A DNA stretch of 64,000 nucleotides. Source: DATFXM01 sp035315885 (lineage in GTDB: Bacteria > Acidobacteriota > Blastocatellia > UBA7656). This document shows positions 23,097-31,310 of this stretch, piece by piece (position 1 is the first letter of the stretch; the number at the start of each line of letters is the position of its first letter). The stretch is from assembly GCA_035315885.1 (NCBI GenBank), contig DATFXM010000178.1:1-64000 (forward strand), read 5' to 3'. The notes beneath the pieces are model-generated. The model was not told the DNA's origin and did no database searches. It saw only the letters and a list, made by a program, of their open reading frames with translations. The translations under genes were made by a program, and so were the position numbers.

Positions 23097-24245
23097 TTAT
23101 TCGGGCCCTCGAAGCACCTGTCTGGCGATCACTGTCCGCTGGATCTCGCTGGTGCCTTCACCGATCGTGCACAGTTTTGAGTCGCGCCAGTACTTCTCAG
23201 CGGGATAGTCCTTTATATAGCCGTAGCCGCCGTGAATTTGAACGCTCTCCTCAGCGACTCGAACCGCTACTTCGCTCGCGTACAACTTGGCCATCGAAGA
23301 CTCCTTTGTAGTCACCTTGCCGTGGTTCTTCAACATGGCTGCGCGGTAGGTCAATAGTCGCGCGGCTTCGATTTGAGTGGCCATGTCCGCGATCTTGAAC
23401 TGAATCGCCTGAAACTCAGCAATGCTCCGGCCAAATTGGGTTCTTTCCTTTGCGTACTTCAACGCTGCTTCGTACGCGCCTTGAGCAATTCCCACCGACA
23501 AGGCGGCGATTGAAATGCGCCCCCCATCCAGCACCTTCATCGCCTGTATGAAGCCTTGCCCGACTTCTCCGATCAGATTTGATTCCGGCACGAAACAACT
23601 GTCAAACACCAGCGCTGCCGTATCGCTTGCCCTCATGCCCGTCTTGTTTTCTTTCTTCGCCACGGTGAACCCTGGAGTTCCCCGCTCGATGATGAATGCC
23701 GAGATACCGTGACTAGCCGTAGTCCGATCGGTGATGGCTAACGCGACTGTAGTATCTGCGACGGTTGCGTTGGTAATGAAGTTCTTTGAGCCGTTGAGTA
23801 CCCAGCCCCCATCGCGGCGCGAAGCGGTGGTGCGCATCGAACTTGCATCCGAGCCGGAGCTGGGTTCGGTCAGTCCCCACGCCGCGAACTGATCGCCTTT
23901 TGCGAGAGGCGTGAGGTACTTCTGTTTCTGGGCTTCATTGCCGGCAACAAGAATATGACCGCTCCCGAGCGAGTTGTGGGCCGCAATGGACAGGGCTATG
24001 GCGGGGTCTACTCTTGAGAGTTCCTCCATGATGATGGCGTATTCGACGTAACCAAGACCGGCGCCGCCGTATTGTTCCGGCACCAGGACGCCCATAATTC
24101 CCAGTTCGGCGAATTTAGGCCGCAGCTCTACGGGAAAGTGCTGAGTTTCATCCCACTCGATAGCGTGAGGCCGGAGCTCTCCCTCGGCGAACTCACGGAT
24201 GGTGCGCTTAATCTGTAGCTGGTCCTCGTTCAGCTCGAACTCCAT
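23097..24245 (-). CDS. Acyl-CoA dehydrogenase
   Basis: FAD enzyme forming the alpha-beta double bond of acyl-CoA thioesters. The 382-residue sequence has AAWGLTEPSSGSDASSMRTTA (first FAD motif), NGSKNFITNA, and the C-terminal QIHGGYGYIKDYPAEKYWRD followed by EGTSEIQR. The catalytic Glu of short/branched-chain enzymes is expected in the IGEGTSEIQR-type segment, which is present. Being in line with meaB and mce suggests branched-chain or odd-chain acyl-CoA degradation. Confidence 0.93.
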   Translation of the reverse strand: MEFELNEDQLQIKRTIREFAEGELRPHAIEWDETQHFPVELRPKFAELGIMGVLVPEQYGGAGLGYVEYAIIMEELSRVDPAIALSIAAHNSLGSGHILVAGNEAQKQKYLTPLAKGDQFAAWGLTEPSSGSDASSMRTTASRRDGGWVLNGSKNFITNATVADTTVALAITDRTTASHGISAFIIERGTPGFTVAKKENKTGMRASDTAALVFDSCFVPESNLIGEVGQGFIQAMKVLDGGRISIAALSVGIAQGAYEAALKYAKERTQFGRSIAEFQAIQFKIADMATQIEAARLLTYRAAMLKNHGKVTTKESSMAKLYASEVAVRVAEESVQIHGGYGYIKDYPAEKYWRDSKLCTIGEGTSEIQRTVIARQVLRGPE

Positions 24246-24359
24246 CCTACCTCCTGTGCGTACTGTTTCGGATTGTAGTCAAGGGCGCATGAGAATCAGA
24301 TATTTTACACGTGTCTGGCGGCGTGTGGAAAGACGAGGGAAGTCGGGACGCGGCGCCGC

Positions 24360-24480
24360 GGAGATGTCGGAGAAGGGGCGAAAGGCGACCGGAACGGATT
24401 CAGTAACGCGGTGACCTCGTTTATCTACCGAGGTCCCCGCGTCCCCGCATCTCCGCGTCGCCCCTTCGCCCCTTCGCTCT
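24360..24480. repeat. Dispersed repeat family B, copy 2
   Basis: GAGAAGGGGCGAAAGGCGAC then CGGAACGGATTCAGTAACGC, GAGGTCCCCGCG and GCCCCTTCGCCCCTTCGC. The central 20-base block is identical to copy 1 at 664-683. It ends where the GntR coding sequence ends. Confidence 0.7.
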
Positions 24481-25436
24481 TAACTGTGGACCAGCAACAC
24501 TGCCTCGAGCATTTCCAGCGAATCGGGTGCCAGCGTCGTCTCGACCTCAAGTCTCTCTACCGCTCGTGGAATCAGTCGACGTATTCGCGAATCGCACAGA
24601 GGCGAGATGTACACCGAACTAGCGGTCGCGGCGGCCGCGCGTATTCGCGCGTGATTCGTCGCGTCCATCGCGGTGATGTGCTCAAGCGCAGACGCCCCCG
24701 CGCCCAGACCAAGCAATGTTCTACGAAACGCAGGAAAGAAATCCGCATTGGACACGATCATCAATACCCGGCCGCGCCTGGCGGCGTGCACCAGTGTTGG
24801 CACGAACGCGGGATTCAAATGAAGTCTCAAAATCCGCTTGTTATAGGGCCTCGCCAGATGCTTCAACTCGTTGAAGTGATAATCGGTGGTAACAAAGTAG
24901 TCCATTCTCTCGAACAGAGTCGACCATCGCTTGTCCGGTTTATGGAACCGCTTTATCAGAACCGGATGCGAACGTACGCTCAGCCGGCTGGATATCTCAG
25001 CCGAAAACAAATTGATCTGCTCGTCGTTGCATTCCACTACGCCGATCTGTATCGGCTTCAGCGTGGTGCGGTCAACAAAGCGGCCCACCAGCCTGCTGTA
25101 CTCTTCCGGAGTCAGTTGCAGTCGCGAGGCTTGAGAAACGTTCGCCTTGATCAGGTCGAACACCGAGCGGCAATAAGCCTGATCCAACCCGACGCTCTCG
25201 ATGCTGCGCACGTACGCCCCCGAGCCCGTACGTAACTCGACGTAGCCTTCATCGCGCAGTCGCTGATAAATGGCGAACGCAGTCTTCAGATTGATGTTGT
25301 TTCTTTGGGCCGTCTGCCGTACGCTCGGCAAACGGTCACCCGGCGTGAGGCTGCCGGTATGCAAGGCAGTTATCATCTGTTCGCGCGCCTGCTCAAACAG
25401 ACTCGCGCGCTGATTTTTATCAAGAATGAACTGCAT
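24480..25436 (-). CDS. GntR-family transcriptional regulator
   Basis: Residues 1-75 form the winged helix-turn-helix: SLFEQAREQMITALHTGSL, PGDRLPSVRQTAQ and the wing E-G-Y-V-E-L-R-T-G-S-G-A-Y-V. The ~240-residue C-terminal part is neither a recognisable UTRA nor aminotransferase domain. It has alternating strands and helices (KPIQIGVVECN, YFVTTDYHFNEL, GRVLMIVSNADFF) that suggest a periplasmic-binding-like or Rossmann-type ligand domain. It is downstream of and collinear with the deoxyhypusine synthase-like gene (24 bp gap), so it may regulate that cluster. The ligand is unknown. Confidence 0.85.
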   Translation of the reverse strand: MQFILDKNQRASLFEQAREQMITALHTGSLTPGDRLPSVRQTAQRNNINLKTAFAIYQRLRDEGYVELRTGSGAYVRSIESVGLDQAYCRSVFDLIKANVSQASRLQLTPEEYSRLVGRFVDRTTLKPIQIGVVECNDEQINLFSAEISSRLSVRSHPVLIKRFHKPDKRWSTLFERMDYFVTTDYHFNELKHLARPYNKRILRLHLNPAFVPTLVHAARRGRVLMIVSNADFFPAFRRTLLGLGAGASALEHITAMDATNHARIRAAAATASSVYISPLCDSRIRRLIPRAVERLEVETTLAPDSLEMLEAVLLVHS

Positions 25437-25460
25437 CTGTAGACTCGATCGGCCGTCCAG

Positions 25461-26408
25461 TCAACCTTCGAGAATCATCGCAGCCAGCAGAGGTATCATC
25501 AACTCGTGATGCCCAATGAATGAAAACCCACGCCCGCTTCCGGCAACCGGTCTCCGTACAACATTGGTGAGCGGCCTGTATTGCTGGATGAAGTCGAAAT
25601 TCGCGGTGGCGAACGACTCAAGGCGGTGTCCGAGGTTCCTGATTACTGTTACCGTCTTAAGAAAGACTTCTGGCAGGACTACGGCAGATCCGAGATTCAA
25701 GTAGATCCCGCCGTCGTCGAGTTCGCGAACGATCGAACAAAGCAGCCGGAAATCCTGAAAGCTGGTCTGACCTATCGCCGCGCCGTCCGCAGCAGGGTGG
25801 ATGTGAACGATGTCGGTTCCAAGCGCAACGTGGACAGTCACCGGAACGCCCGACTTGTAGGCCGACGTCAGAATTGAATTGCCGGCGTGAGACGGGCTCA
25901 GCTCTGACAACCGCCGGCCAACCGCTTCGCCCATGCCGAGGCCGTCACGCGCGCCGCTTTGAGCGGCCTCGTTGATAATCCGACCGGTTTCTTCTGCTCC
26001 ACCGAAGGCTCCCGTTCCCAGCGTCGCATCCACGTCCTCGGACGTCGCTCCCACCAGCGCAATTTCGAAATCGTGGATCATCGCCGAGCCGTTCATGGCG
26101 AAAGCGGTGATGTATCCGCGATCCATCAGATCCAGCAGCACGGGAGAGAGTCCGACCTTGACTATGTGACCGCCTATTCCCGCGATCACCGCTCGCCCGT
26201 TCTGCCTGGCAGCGCGAATCAGAGACGCAAGCTCCGCAAGTTCACGCCCTGCGAGTATCGACGGCAAGCCGTGCAGGAAGTCTTTGAGAGTTGCGCCGGC
26301 GCGAAGCGGTTCTGCGAATTGATCGACGGTGACTTTGCTCGGCCTCGAGGCGAGCGGATAGGTTGTTACCGCAAACAGGTCGATGGGTTCGAACTTGTAC
26401 CTGGACAT
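25461..26408 (-). CDS. Deoxyhypusine synthase-like NAD-binding protein
   Basis: A 315-residue protein resembling the bacterial deoxyhypusine/homospermidine synthase-like group. GGHIVKVGLSPVLLDLMDRG, FAMNGSAMIHDFEIALVG, TSEDVDATLGTGAFGGAEETGR and GTDIVHIHPAADGAAIG are hallmark-like segments. The typical catalytic lysine motif of true deoxyhypusine synthases (a Lys near the C-terminus acting on eIF5A) is not seen: the C-terminal part reads SGRGFSFIGHHELMIPLL. Bacteria lack eIF5A, so the substrate must differ; polyamine or small-molecule chemistry is possible. It clusters with a GntR regulator, mscL and an isomerase. Confidence 0.7.
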   Translation of the reverse strand: MSRYKFEPIDLFAVTTYPLASRPSKVTVDQFAEPLRAGATLKDFLHGLPSILAGRELAELASLIRAARQNGRAVIAGIGGHIVKVGLSPVLLDLMDRGYITAFAMNGSAMIHDFEIALVGATSEDVDATLGTGAFGGAEETGRIINEAAQSGARDGLGMGEAVGRRLSELSPSHAGNSILTSAYKSGVPVTVHVALGTDIVHIHPAADGAAIGQTSFQDFRLLCSIVRELDDGGIYLNLGSAVVLPEVFLKTVTVIRNLGHRLESFATANFDFIQQYRPLTNVVRRPVAGSGRGFSFIGHHELMIPLLAAMILEG

Positions 26409-26418
26409 CTATCACTCA

Positions 26419-26862
26419 CTACGCCGCGGCAAGTTGGGAGGTACAGTTCGGACATCTGACTGCCTTGATCGAAATCGACGAATAGCAGAACGAGCATTCT
26501 TTAGTGTCCGGCTCCTTCGCCTCTTCCGGTTTTGGTCGCCTGAGTCTGTTGGCGGCGCGGATGACCAGGAAGATCACAAACGCTACGATCAGGAAGTCGA
26601 TGACCGCGTTGATAAAGAGTCCGTAGTTTATAGTCGGGGCGGCGGCCGCCCTCGCCTCTGCCAGGGTAGCGTACTTTGTTCCGGAGAGGCTTATGAACAG
26701 ATTGGCGAAGTCAGCCTTGCCCAGTACCATTCCGGCCGGTGGCATCAGGATGTCACCCACGAAGGACGTCACGATCTTGCCGAACGCGGCGCCGATGATC
26801 AGGCCGACCGCGAGATCCAGCACGTTGCCGCGCATGATGAATTCCCTGAATTCCTTTAGCAT
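26419..26862 (-). CDS. mscL: Large-conductance mechanosensitive channel MscL with C-terminal zinc ribbon
   Basis: An emergency osmotic release channel of the inner membrane. ATG 26862 is preceded by GAGG; residues upstream of it in the open frame are not MscL. The sequence starts MLKEFREFIMRGNVLDLAVG (the S1 helix and gate), continues AAFGKIVTSFVGDILMP, and has TM2 as FINAVIDFLIVAFVIFLVI. After the usual charged KRPK-like cytoplasmic helix (here R-R-P-K-P-E-E-A) comes an added CSFCYSSISIKAVRCPNC zinc ribbon, replacing the ordinary C-terminal bundle. Total length is 147. Confidence 0.92.
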   Translation of the reverse strand: MLKEFREFIMRGNVLDLAVGLIIGAAFGKIVTSFVGDILMPPAGMVLGKADFANLFISLSGTKYATLAEARAAAAPTINYGLFINAVIDFLIVAFVIFLVIRAANRLRRPKPEEAKEPDTKECSFCYSSISIKAVRCPNCTSQLAAA

Positions 26863-26924
26863 CTTTCTACCTCGCCCCTGGCTGGTTTTCTTGCTTGCAA
26901 AGGGCTGATCGAACCATTCGCCGT

Positions 26925-27503
26925 TCAAACCTGCGGGTACAACTCGCTTTCGATCAACTCGCAGAGTATGTGCGCAATCGTGATGTGAGTTTCCTGTATG
27001 CGTTGAGTTGACTGGGCTCGGACCACCAGCGCAACGTCGGCCAGAGCGGCGAGCTCTCCTCCGTCGCGTCCGGCCAGCGCTACGACGGGCATCCCGATCT
27101 CGCGCGCGGCAAAAGCGGCGCGCAACACGTTTGGCGAATTGCCGCTGGTCGAGATCGCGAGAGCCAGATCGCCCGCTCTGCCCAGGGCGCGGAGCTGGCG
27201 TTCAAAGAGTTCGTCGAAGGACGAGTCGTTCGCGACCGACGTCAGGATGGAGGTGTCGGTCGTCAGTGCCAGCGCGGCGATCGGGGGGCGGTCGTAGTTC
27301 AATCGATTGACGAGCTCCGCCGCGATATGTTGCGCGTCTGCCGCAGAGCCGCCGTTTCCGAAAACAAGTATCTTGCCATTGGATCGAATGGCGGAGATGA
27401 GCAGGGAGGCGGCTTCGGCTACGAGCTCGGCATTGTCTTTAAAGAATTGCTGTTTGACGGCGACGCTTTCGGAGGCGATCGCCTGGATTCGCTGAATGCT
27501 CAC
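26925..27503 (-). CDS. gmhA: SIS-domain phosphosugar isomerase (sedoheptulose-7-phosphate isomerase type)
   Basis: A 192-residue GmhA-like protein that would convert sedoheptulose 7-phosphate to D-glycero-D-manno-heptose 7-phosphate for lipopolysaccharide or related glycans. GNGGSAADAQHIAAELVNRL, the TSILTSVANDSSFDELFERQ segment and STSGNSPNVLRA are the family motifs. The C-terminal TQRIQETHITIAHILCELIE carries the conserved Gln-Glu-x-His. The start ATG follows a regulatory region shared with the divergent TonB receptor gene. Confidence 0.9.
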   Translation of the reverse strand: MSIQRIQAIASESVAVKQQFFKDNAELVAEAASLLISAIRSNGKILVFGNGGSAADAQHIAAELVNRLNYDRPPIAALALTTDTSILTSVANDSSFDELFERQLRALGRAGDLALAISTSGNSPNVLRAAFAAREIGMPVVALAGRDGGELAALADVALVVRAQSTQRIQETHITIAHILCELIESELYPQV

Positions 27504-27547
27504 AGGGCGCTAGTTTATTGAGGCCCTCGGTCAAAGACAAGCAGCAG

Positions 27548-27592
27548 TTTCCGGTTTTCGGGTTGGAAGAGTCGGTTTCGGGTTTCGCCTCT
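27548..27592. repeat. Repeat family C copy 2 (short)
   Basis: TTTCCGGTTTTCGGGTTGG and GGTTTCGGGTTTCGCC, the same unit type as 17890-18050 but one strand only. Confidence 0.45.
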
Positions 27593-27602
27593 GCCTACTG
27601 CC

Positions 27603-27651
27603 TGGAACAGTTTCATTCCGTTCTAAGATTGTTCCATTTTCCTGGAACAAT
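27603..27651. promoter_or_regulatory. Operator-like palindrome ATTGTTCCA-N6-TGGAACAAT with an extra half-site
   Basis: ATTGTTCCA (27628-27636) and TGGAACAAT (27643-27651) are a perfect 9-bp inverted repeat with spacer TTTTCC. A third TGGAACA lies at 27603-27609. The site is in the divergent region between the isomerase gene and the TonB receptor gene, and looks like a repressor binding site. Confidence 0.55.
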
Positions 27652-27659
27652 TATTCGTG

Positions 27660-28005
27660 ATAAACTTTTTGTTCAGTAAACAACAAGGTGTCCGTAACGA
27701 AGACGGCTGTAAGGTCCGGCTGTGATGTAACCGGATGGGATAGACGCCGGCAGTAGTGGCGATAATAGAGGACGCCGGTTAGCGCTCACTTTCAGGCTCA
27801 GGAAAAAAGGACTCAAAACAGGCGAACTCAAGCAAAGAACGAATAGTCGACAGGGATGTGCAGCCCCGGAGTGTGCGAGCCCGGGATTAGTCTAGACGCA
27901 AGTTGTCGCCGGACCTCTCAATGATCGGCGACGACACGTTCCAACCAGCGGCACCGCACCCTCAATGCGTTTTGAGGATTTTTTGTCCGTACGAGGAGGT
28001 CCCAA
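27660..28005 (+). promoter_or_regulatory. Structured 5' leader of the TonB receptor with terminator and anti-Shine-Dalgarno loop
   Basis: About 340 bases without a gene. Several hairpins follow each other: CCGT/ACGG near 27692, TCCGG/CCGGA near 27718, CCCGG/CCGGG near 27865-27885, and GTCGCC (27905-27910) with GGCGAC (27927-27932). The loop of the last contains GGACCTC (27911-27917), exactly complementary to GAGGTCC (27996-28002), which is the ribosome-binding region. CCTCAA (27960-27965) and TTGAGG (27972-27977) form a hairpin followed by TTTTTT (27979-27984), an intrinsic terminator 21 bases before the start codon. I do not recognise a known riboswitch. Confidence 0.45.
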
Positions 28006-31000
28006 ATGCTCAAGGCATTCTTAGTCCGCCTTGTTCTCTTCACATCAGTTTTGACTCTCAGCTTCCCGGCGCTGGCGCAGTCCACCGCCACCATCCAGGG
28101 AACCGTAGCCGATCAATCCGGTGCAGTAGTCACCGGGGCCAAAGTAATCCTGCGCAACCAGGGCACCGGCGCCGAACGTGAGGCAATAACCGACAGCAAG
28201 GGCGCGTATCAAGTCGCCGGTTTGCCCGTAGGCGTTTACCGGGTGGAAGTCCGCGCGGACGGGTTCCAGGCGCAAGTAATCAATGACGTCACTCTGGAGG
28301 TGAGCCAGACCGCAGTTCAGAATTTCCAACTTAAGGTCGGAGGCGTCGCCCAGGAGGTCACCATAACCGGAGACGCGCCGGTTCTCGAGACAACCACCGT
28401 CACGGTAGGCCAGGTCATAAACTCCAAAACTGTGCAGGAGATCCCTCTCAACGGCAGGCACTTTGTAGATCTGGGACTCCTCATTCCGGGTTCGGTGACT
28501 CCGCCGCAGAACGGCTTCCTGACTGCGCCTCTGCGCGGGCAGGGCTCGTTCGCGTTCAACACCGCAGGAAACCGAGAAGATACGGTCAACTTCATGATCA
28601 ACGGCGTGAACCTGAACGACATGGTTCAAAACCAGATTACGTTTCAGCCGTCGATCAACACCGTCCAGGAGTTCAAGGTCGACAATTCGACGTTCAGCGC
28701 CGAGTTTGGCCGCAACTCCGGAGCGATCGTCAATATTGCAACTCGCTCGGGCACTAACAACTTTCACGGCGAAGCGTTTGAGTTCTTCCGCAACGACGTA
28801 CTGGACGCCGCTAATTTCTTCGACCTAAAGAAGCCCCCTTTCAAACGCAACCAGTTCGGAGCGGCGCTTGGCGGCCCGATCGTAAAGGACAAGACGTTCT
28901 TCTTTTTTAGCTATGAGGGCCTCCGGCAGAGACAGGGCTTAACTGTCAACAGCAATGTGCTAACGGATCAGCAGCGCAACAGCATCACCGATCCGGTCAT
29001 CAAGAACCTGGTAGCACTGCTGCCGCATGCCACAAGCGTAGTAAAGGATTCGGCCGGCAAGGATCTCGGCAAGTTTCAAGGCTCGGCAACCGCCCCGGTC
29101 AACCTCGACCAGTGGACTCTCGATGTAAGCCAATCGCTTGGAAAGGACGACCGCCTGCATGGCTACTACGCGATACAGCGCGACATGCGCGGAGAGCCTA
29201 CGCTGCAGGGCAACACCGTGCCGAACTTTGGCGACACACGAGAGTCGCGACGCCAGATTTTCACTCTCAACGAGACGCATACGTTTGGGCCGAGGCTCGT
29301 CAACGAAGCGAGGTTCGGGTATAACCGGATATTCATAACGTTCACTCCGAACAACCAGATGAATCCGGCCGACCTGGGCATCCACAACGGAATCAACGAG
29401 GATATCGGTCTGCCGCAGGTGACGGTTGGCGGGCTGGGTATGAACTTCGGCGGTCCCGCCGGATTCCCGCAGGGACGAGGGGATACCGCAGTTGTGTTCT
29501 CTGACAGCGCGAGTTATCTGCGAGGCATACACTCGCTGAAGTTCGGCGGTGAGTTCCGGAGTTTCTACAACAACAACTTCAACAGGAACATTGGCACGTT
29601 CGGCTTCGCAAGCGCTGACACATTCATCCTGGGCAACGGCAACTCGTTCAACGTAACGATCGGCGATGTTTCGAACGCCATTGTGACTCGGGCGCTCGGA
29701 CTGTTTGTTCAGGACAGCATAAAACTTCGCCCGAATCTCACGATCGAGGTCGGTCTGCGAGACGATTACTTCATGTCCCCGAAGGAGAGGTTCGATCGCT
29801 TCGTCAATTTTGATCCGAAGTCAGGCACTCTGGTGCGGGTCGGAGACTCGATCGACGAAATCTACGAAGCGAAGCACAACTGGCAGCCGCGAGTCGGATT
29901 CGTGTGGGATCCGTTCAAGGATGGCAAGACCAGCGTCAGAGCGGGCTACAGCATTCTTGCCGACCAGCCCGTGACGAATCTGATCACGCCGTTGTCGGCA
30001 AATCCGCCGCTGGCAACGCCTCTGACTTTCACTGGGCCGGTGAGGCTCGAGAGCGCGATCATAACGGCGCTGGATCCGAGGAATCAGAGTCCGGCGCTTG
30101 CGCCCGCCGCGGTTAACGAGGACTTTCACAACTCATACATTCAGTCCTGGAACCTGAACATCCAGCGCGAGATCACGCCCACGCTGGGAGTGATGGTGGG
30201 CTACTTCGGGTCGAAAGGAACGAATCTGCGCCTGTCGCGCAACTTGAATCAGTTGGTGCACGGCGTCAGACCATTCCTGAAAATACCCGACTCAAGTCCC
30301 ATCTCGCCGGGCAAGGGCCTCGGAAACATCACGGAAGTCGATCACCCTGGGAATTCGTCGTACAACGCGCTGTGGCTTACGGTAAACAAACGGCTGTCGA
30401 AAGGATTCCAGTTTAACGCCTCTTACACGTTTTCAAAATCGCTGGACTTCAATTCGCTGAACTCTCAGGGAGTCGTTGTGCAGGACAGCAATAACGTGCG
30501 AGGCGACTATGGGCTTTCGGATTTCGATGCCAGGCACCGCTTCGTGGTCAGCGCGATCTACGAACTTCCTTTCAAAGGCAATCGGCTCGTCGAGGGATGG
30601 CAGGTCACCACAATCGCACAACTGCAAAGCGGAAACCCGGTCAACCTGTTCGTCGGCACTGCACTGCAGCTTGTGCCCGGTGCGGCGGCTGGAAGCGCGT
30701 TCGGTCAATTGAACGGTACCGCCTTTACCGGAGTGGCGACGTTACGCCCGGACGTGCTGGGCCCGATAGTCGTAACCGGTACTCCAAACCAGTGGTTCTC
30801 GAATAAGGTTTGCGATCCTCGGCTTGCGAGCGCCTGCCCGGCCGGGTCGACTTTCGCTTTGCCTGTCTCGGTAGTGGGCAACGCTGCGGTCGGTCATTTT
30901 GGGAACCTCGGCCGAAACGTGATCATCGGACCCGACTTCAAGAATCTGGATTTCTCAGTGTTGAAGACTACGAAAATCACGGAATCGGTTCGACTGCAGT

Positions 31001-31167
31001 TCCGCACCGAGTTTTTTGACCTGTTCAACCACCCCAATTTTGGTCAGCCCGGCAGAGTCGTGCAGCAGGGCAGCGCTACATTCGGGGTTATTCAAAACAC
31101 GCGATTTCCGACGGGCGATTTCGGTTCGTCCAGGCAAGTGCAGTTCGCTCTGAAGCTCATCTTCTAA
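28006..31167 (+). CDS. TonB-dependent receptor, Oar-like, with N-terminal carboxypeptidase-regulatory domain
   Basis: An outer-membrane receptor for uptake of large ligands, often oligosaccharides, driven by TonB. The 1053 residues begin with a signal peptide (LKAFLVRLVLFTSVLTLSFPALAQ). An Ig-like regulatory domain (~28-110) reads TIQGTVADQSGAVVTGAKV..GAYQVAGLPVGVYRVEV. The plug follows (IPLNGRHFVDLGLLIPG, VNFMINGVNLND, NSGAIVNIATRSGTN). The long barrel ends with FFDLFNHPNFGQPG and a terminal Phe (ALKLIF), as expected for BAM assembly. No SusD-like partner lies next to it. A strong AGGAGG precedes ATG 28006. Confidence 0.93.
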   Translation: MLKAFLVRLVLFTSVLTLSFPALAQSTATIQGTVADQSGAVVTGAKVILRNQGTGAEREAITDSKGAYQVAGLPVGVYRVEVRADGFQAQVINDVTLEVSQTAVQNFQLKVGGVAQEVTITGDAPVLETTTVTVGQVINSKTVQEIPLNGRHFVDLGLLIPGSVTPPQNGFLTAPLRGQGSFAFNTAGNREDTVNFMINGVNLNDMVQNQITFQPSINTVQEFKVDNSTFSAEFGRNSGAIVNIATRSGTNNFHGEAFEFFRNDVLDAANFFDLKKPPFKRNQFGAALGGPIVKDKTFFFFSYEGLRQRQGLTVNSNVLTDQQRNSITDPVIKNLVALLPHATSVVKDSAGKDLGKFQGSATAPVNLDQWTLDVSQSLGKDDRLHGYYAIQRDMRGEPTLQGNTVPNFGDTRESRRQIFTLNETHTFGPRLVNEARFGYNRIFITFTPNNQMNPADLGIHNGINEDIGLPQVTVGGLGMNFGGPAGFPQGRGDTAVVFSDSASYLRGIHSLKFGGEFRSFYNNNFNRNIGTFGFASADTFILGNGNSFNVTIGDVSNAIVTRALGLFVQDSIKLRPNLTIEVGLRDDYFMSPKERFDRFVNFDPKSGTLVRVGDSIDEIYEAKHNWQPRVGFVWDPFKDGKTSVRAGYSILADQPVTNLITPLSANPPLATPLTFTGPVRLESAIITALDPRNQSPALAPAAVNEDFHNSYIQSWNLNIQREITPTLGVMVGYFGSKGTNLRLSRNLNQLVHGVRPFLKIPDSSPISPGKGLGNITEVDHPGNSSYNALWLTVNKRLSKGFQFNASYTFSKSLDFNSLNSQGVVVQDSNNVRGDYGLSDFDARHRFVVSAIYELPFKGNRLVEGWQVTTIAQLQSGNPVNLFVGTALQLVPGAAAGSAFGQLNGTAFTGVATLRPDVLGPIVVTGTPNQWFSNKVCDPRLASACPAGSTFALPVSVVGNAAVGHFGNLGRNVIIGPDFKNLDFSVLKTTKITESVRLQFRTEFFDLFNHPNFGQPGRVVQQGSATFGVIQNTRFPTGDFGSSRQVQFALKLIF

Positions 31168-31200
31168 GCAGTAAACGACTGGTGTCTTGAGCTAAACTCC

Positions 31201-31238
31201 AAGGGCACGTGGTGGCCACACCGCGCGCCCTTTTTTTT
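31201..31238 (+). terminator. Rho-independent terminator after TonB receptor
   Basis: AAGGGC (31201-31206) with GCCCTT, inner CG/CG and GGTG/CACC pairs around loop GCCA, followed by eight T (31231-31238). Confidence 0.88.
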
Positions 31239-31310
31239 CTTCGAATGGGCACTCTACAAAGAGCGAGTCTCTTGCAAAGCTCCACGCGCTTCGGCTATCG
31301 TGCCCGCGAA

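Noticed and set aside
27643..27660. Sigma-54 promoter (TGGAAC...) upstream of the TonB receptor
   Set aside because: The -12 GC element is absent at the required distance; the sequence is better explained as half of a palindrome.
27660..28005. Cobalamin riboswitch before the TonB receptor
   Set aside because: No B12-box or G-C-C-A-C-T-G core could be found; the leader has other hairpins.
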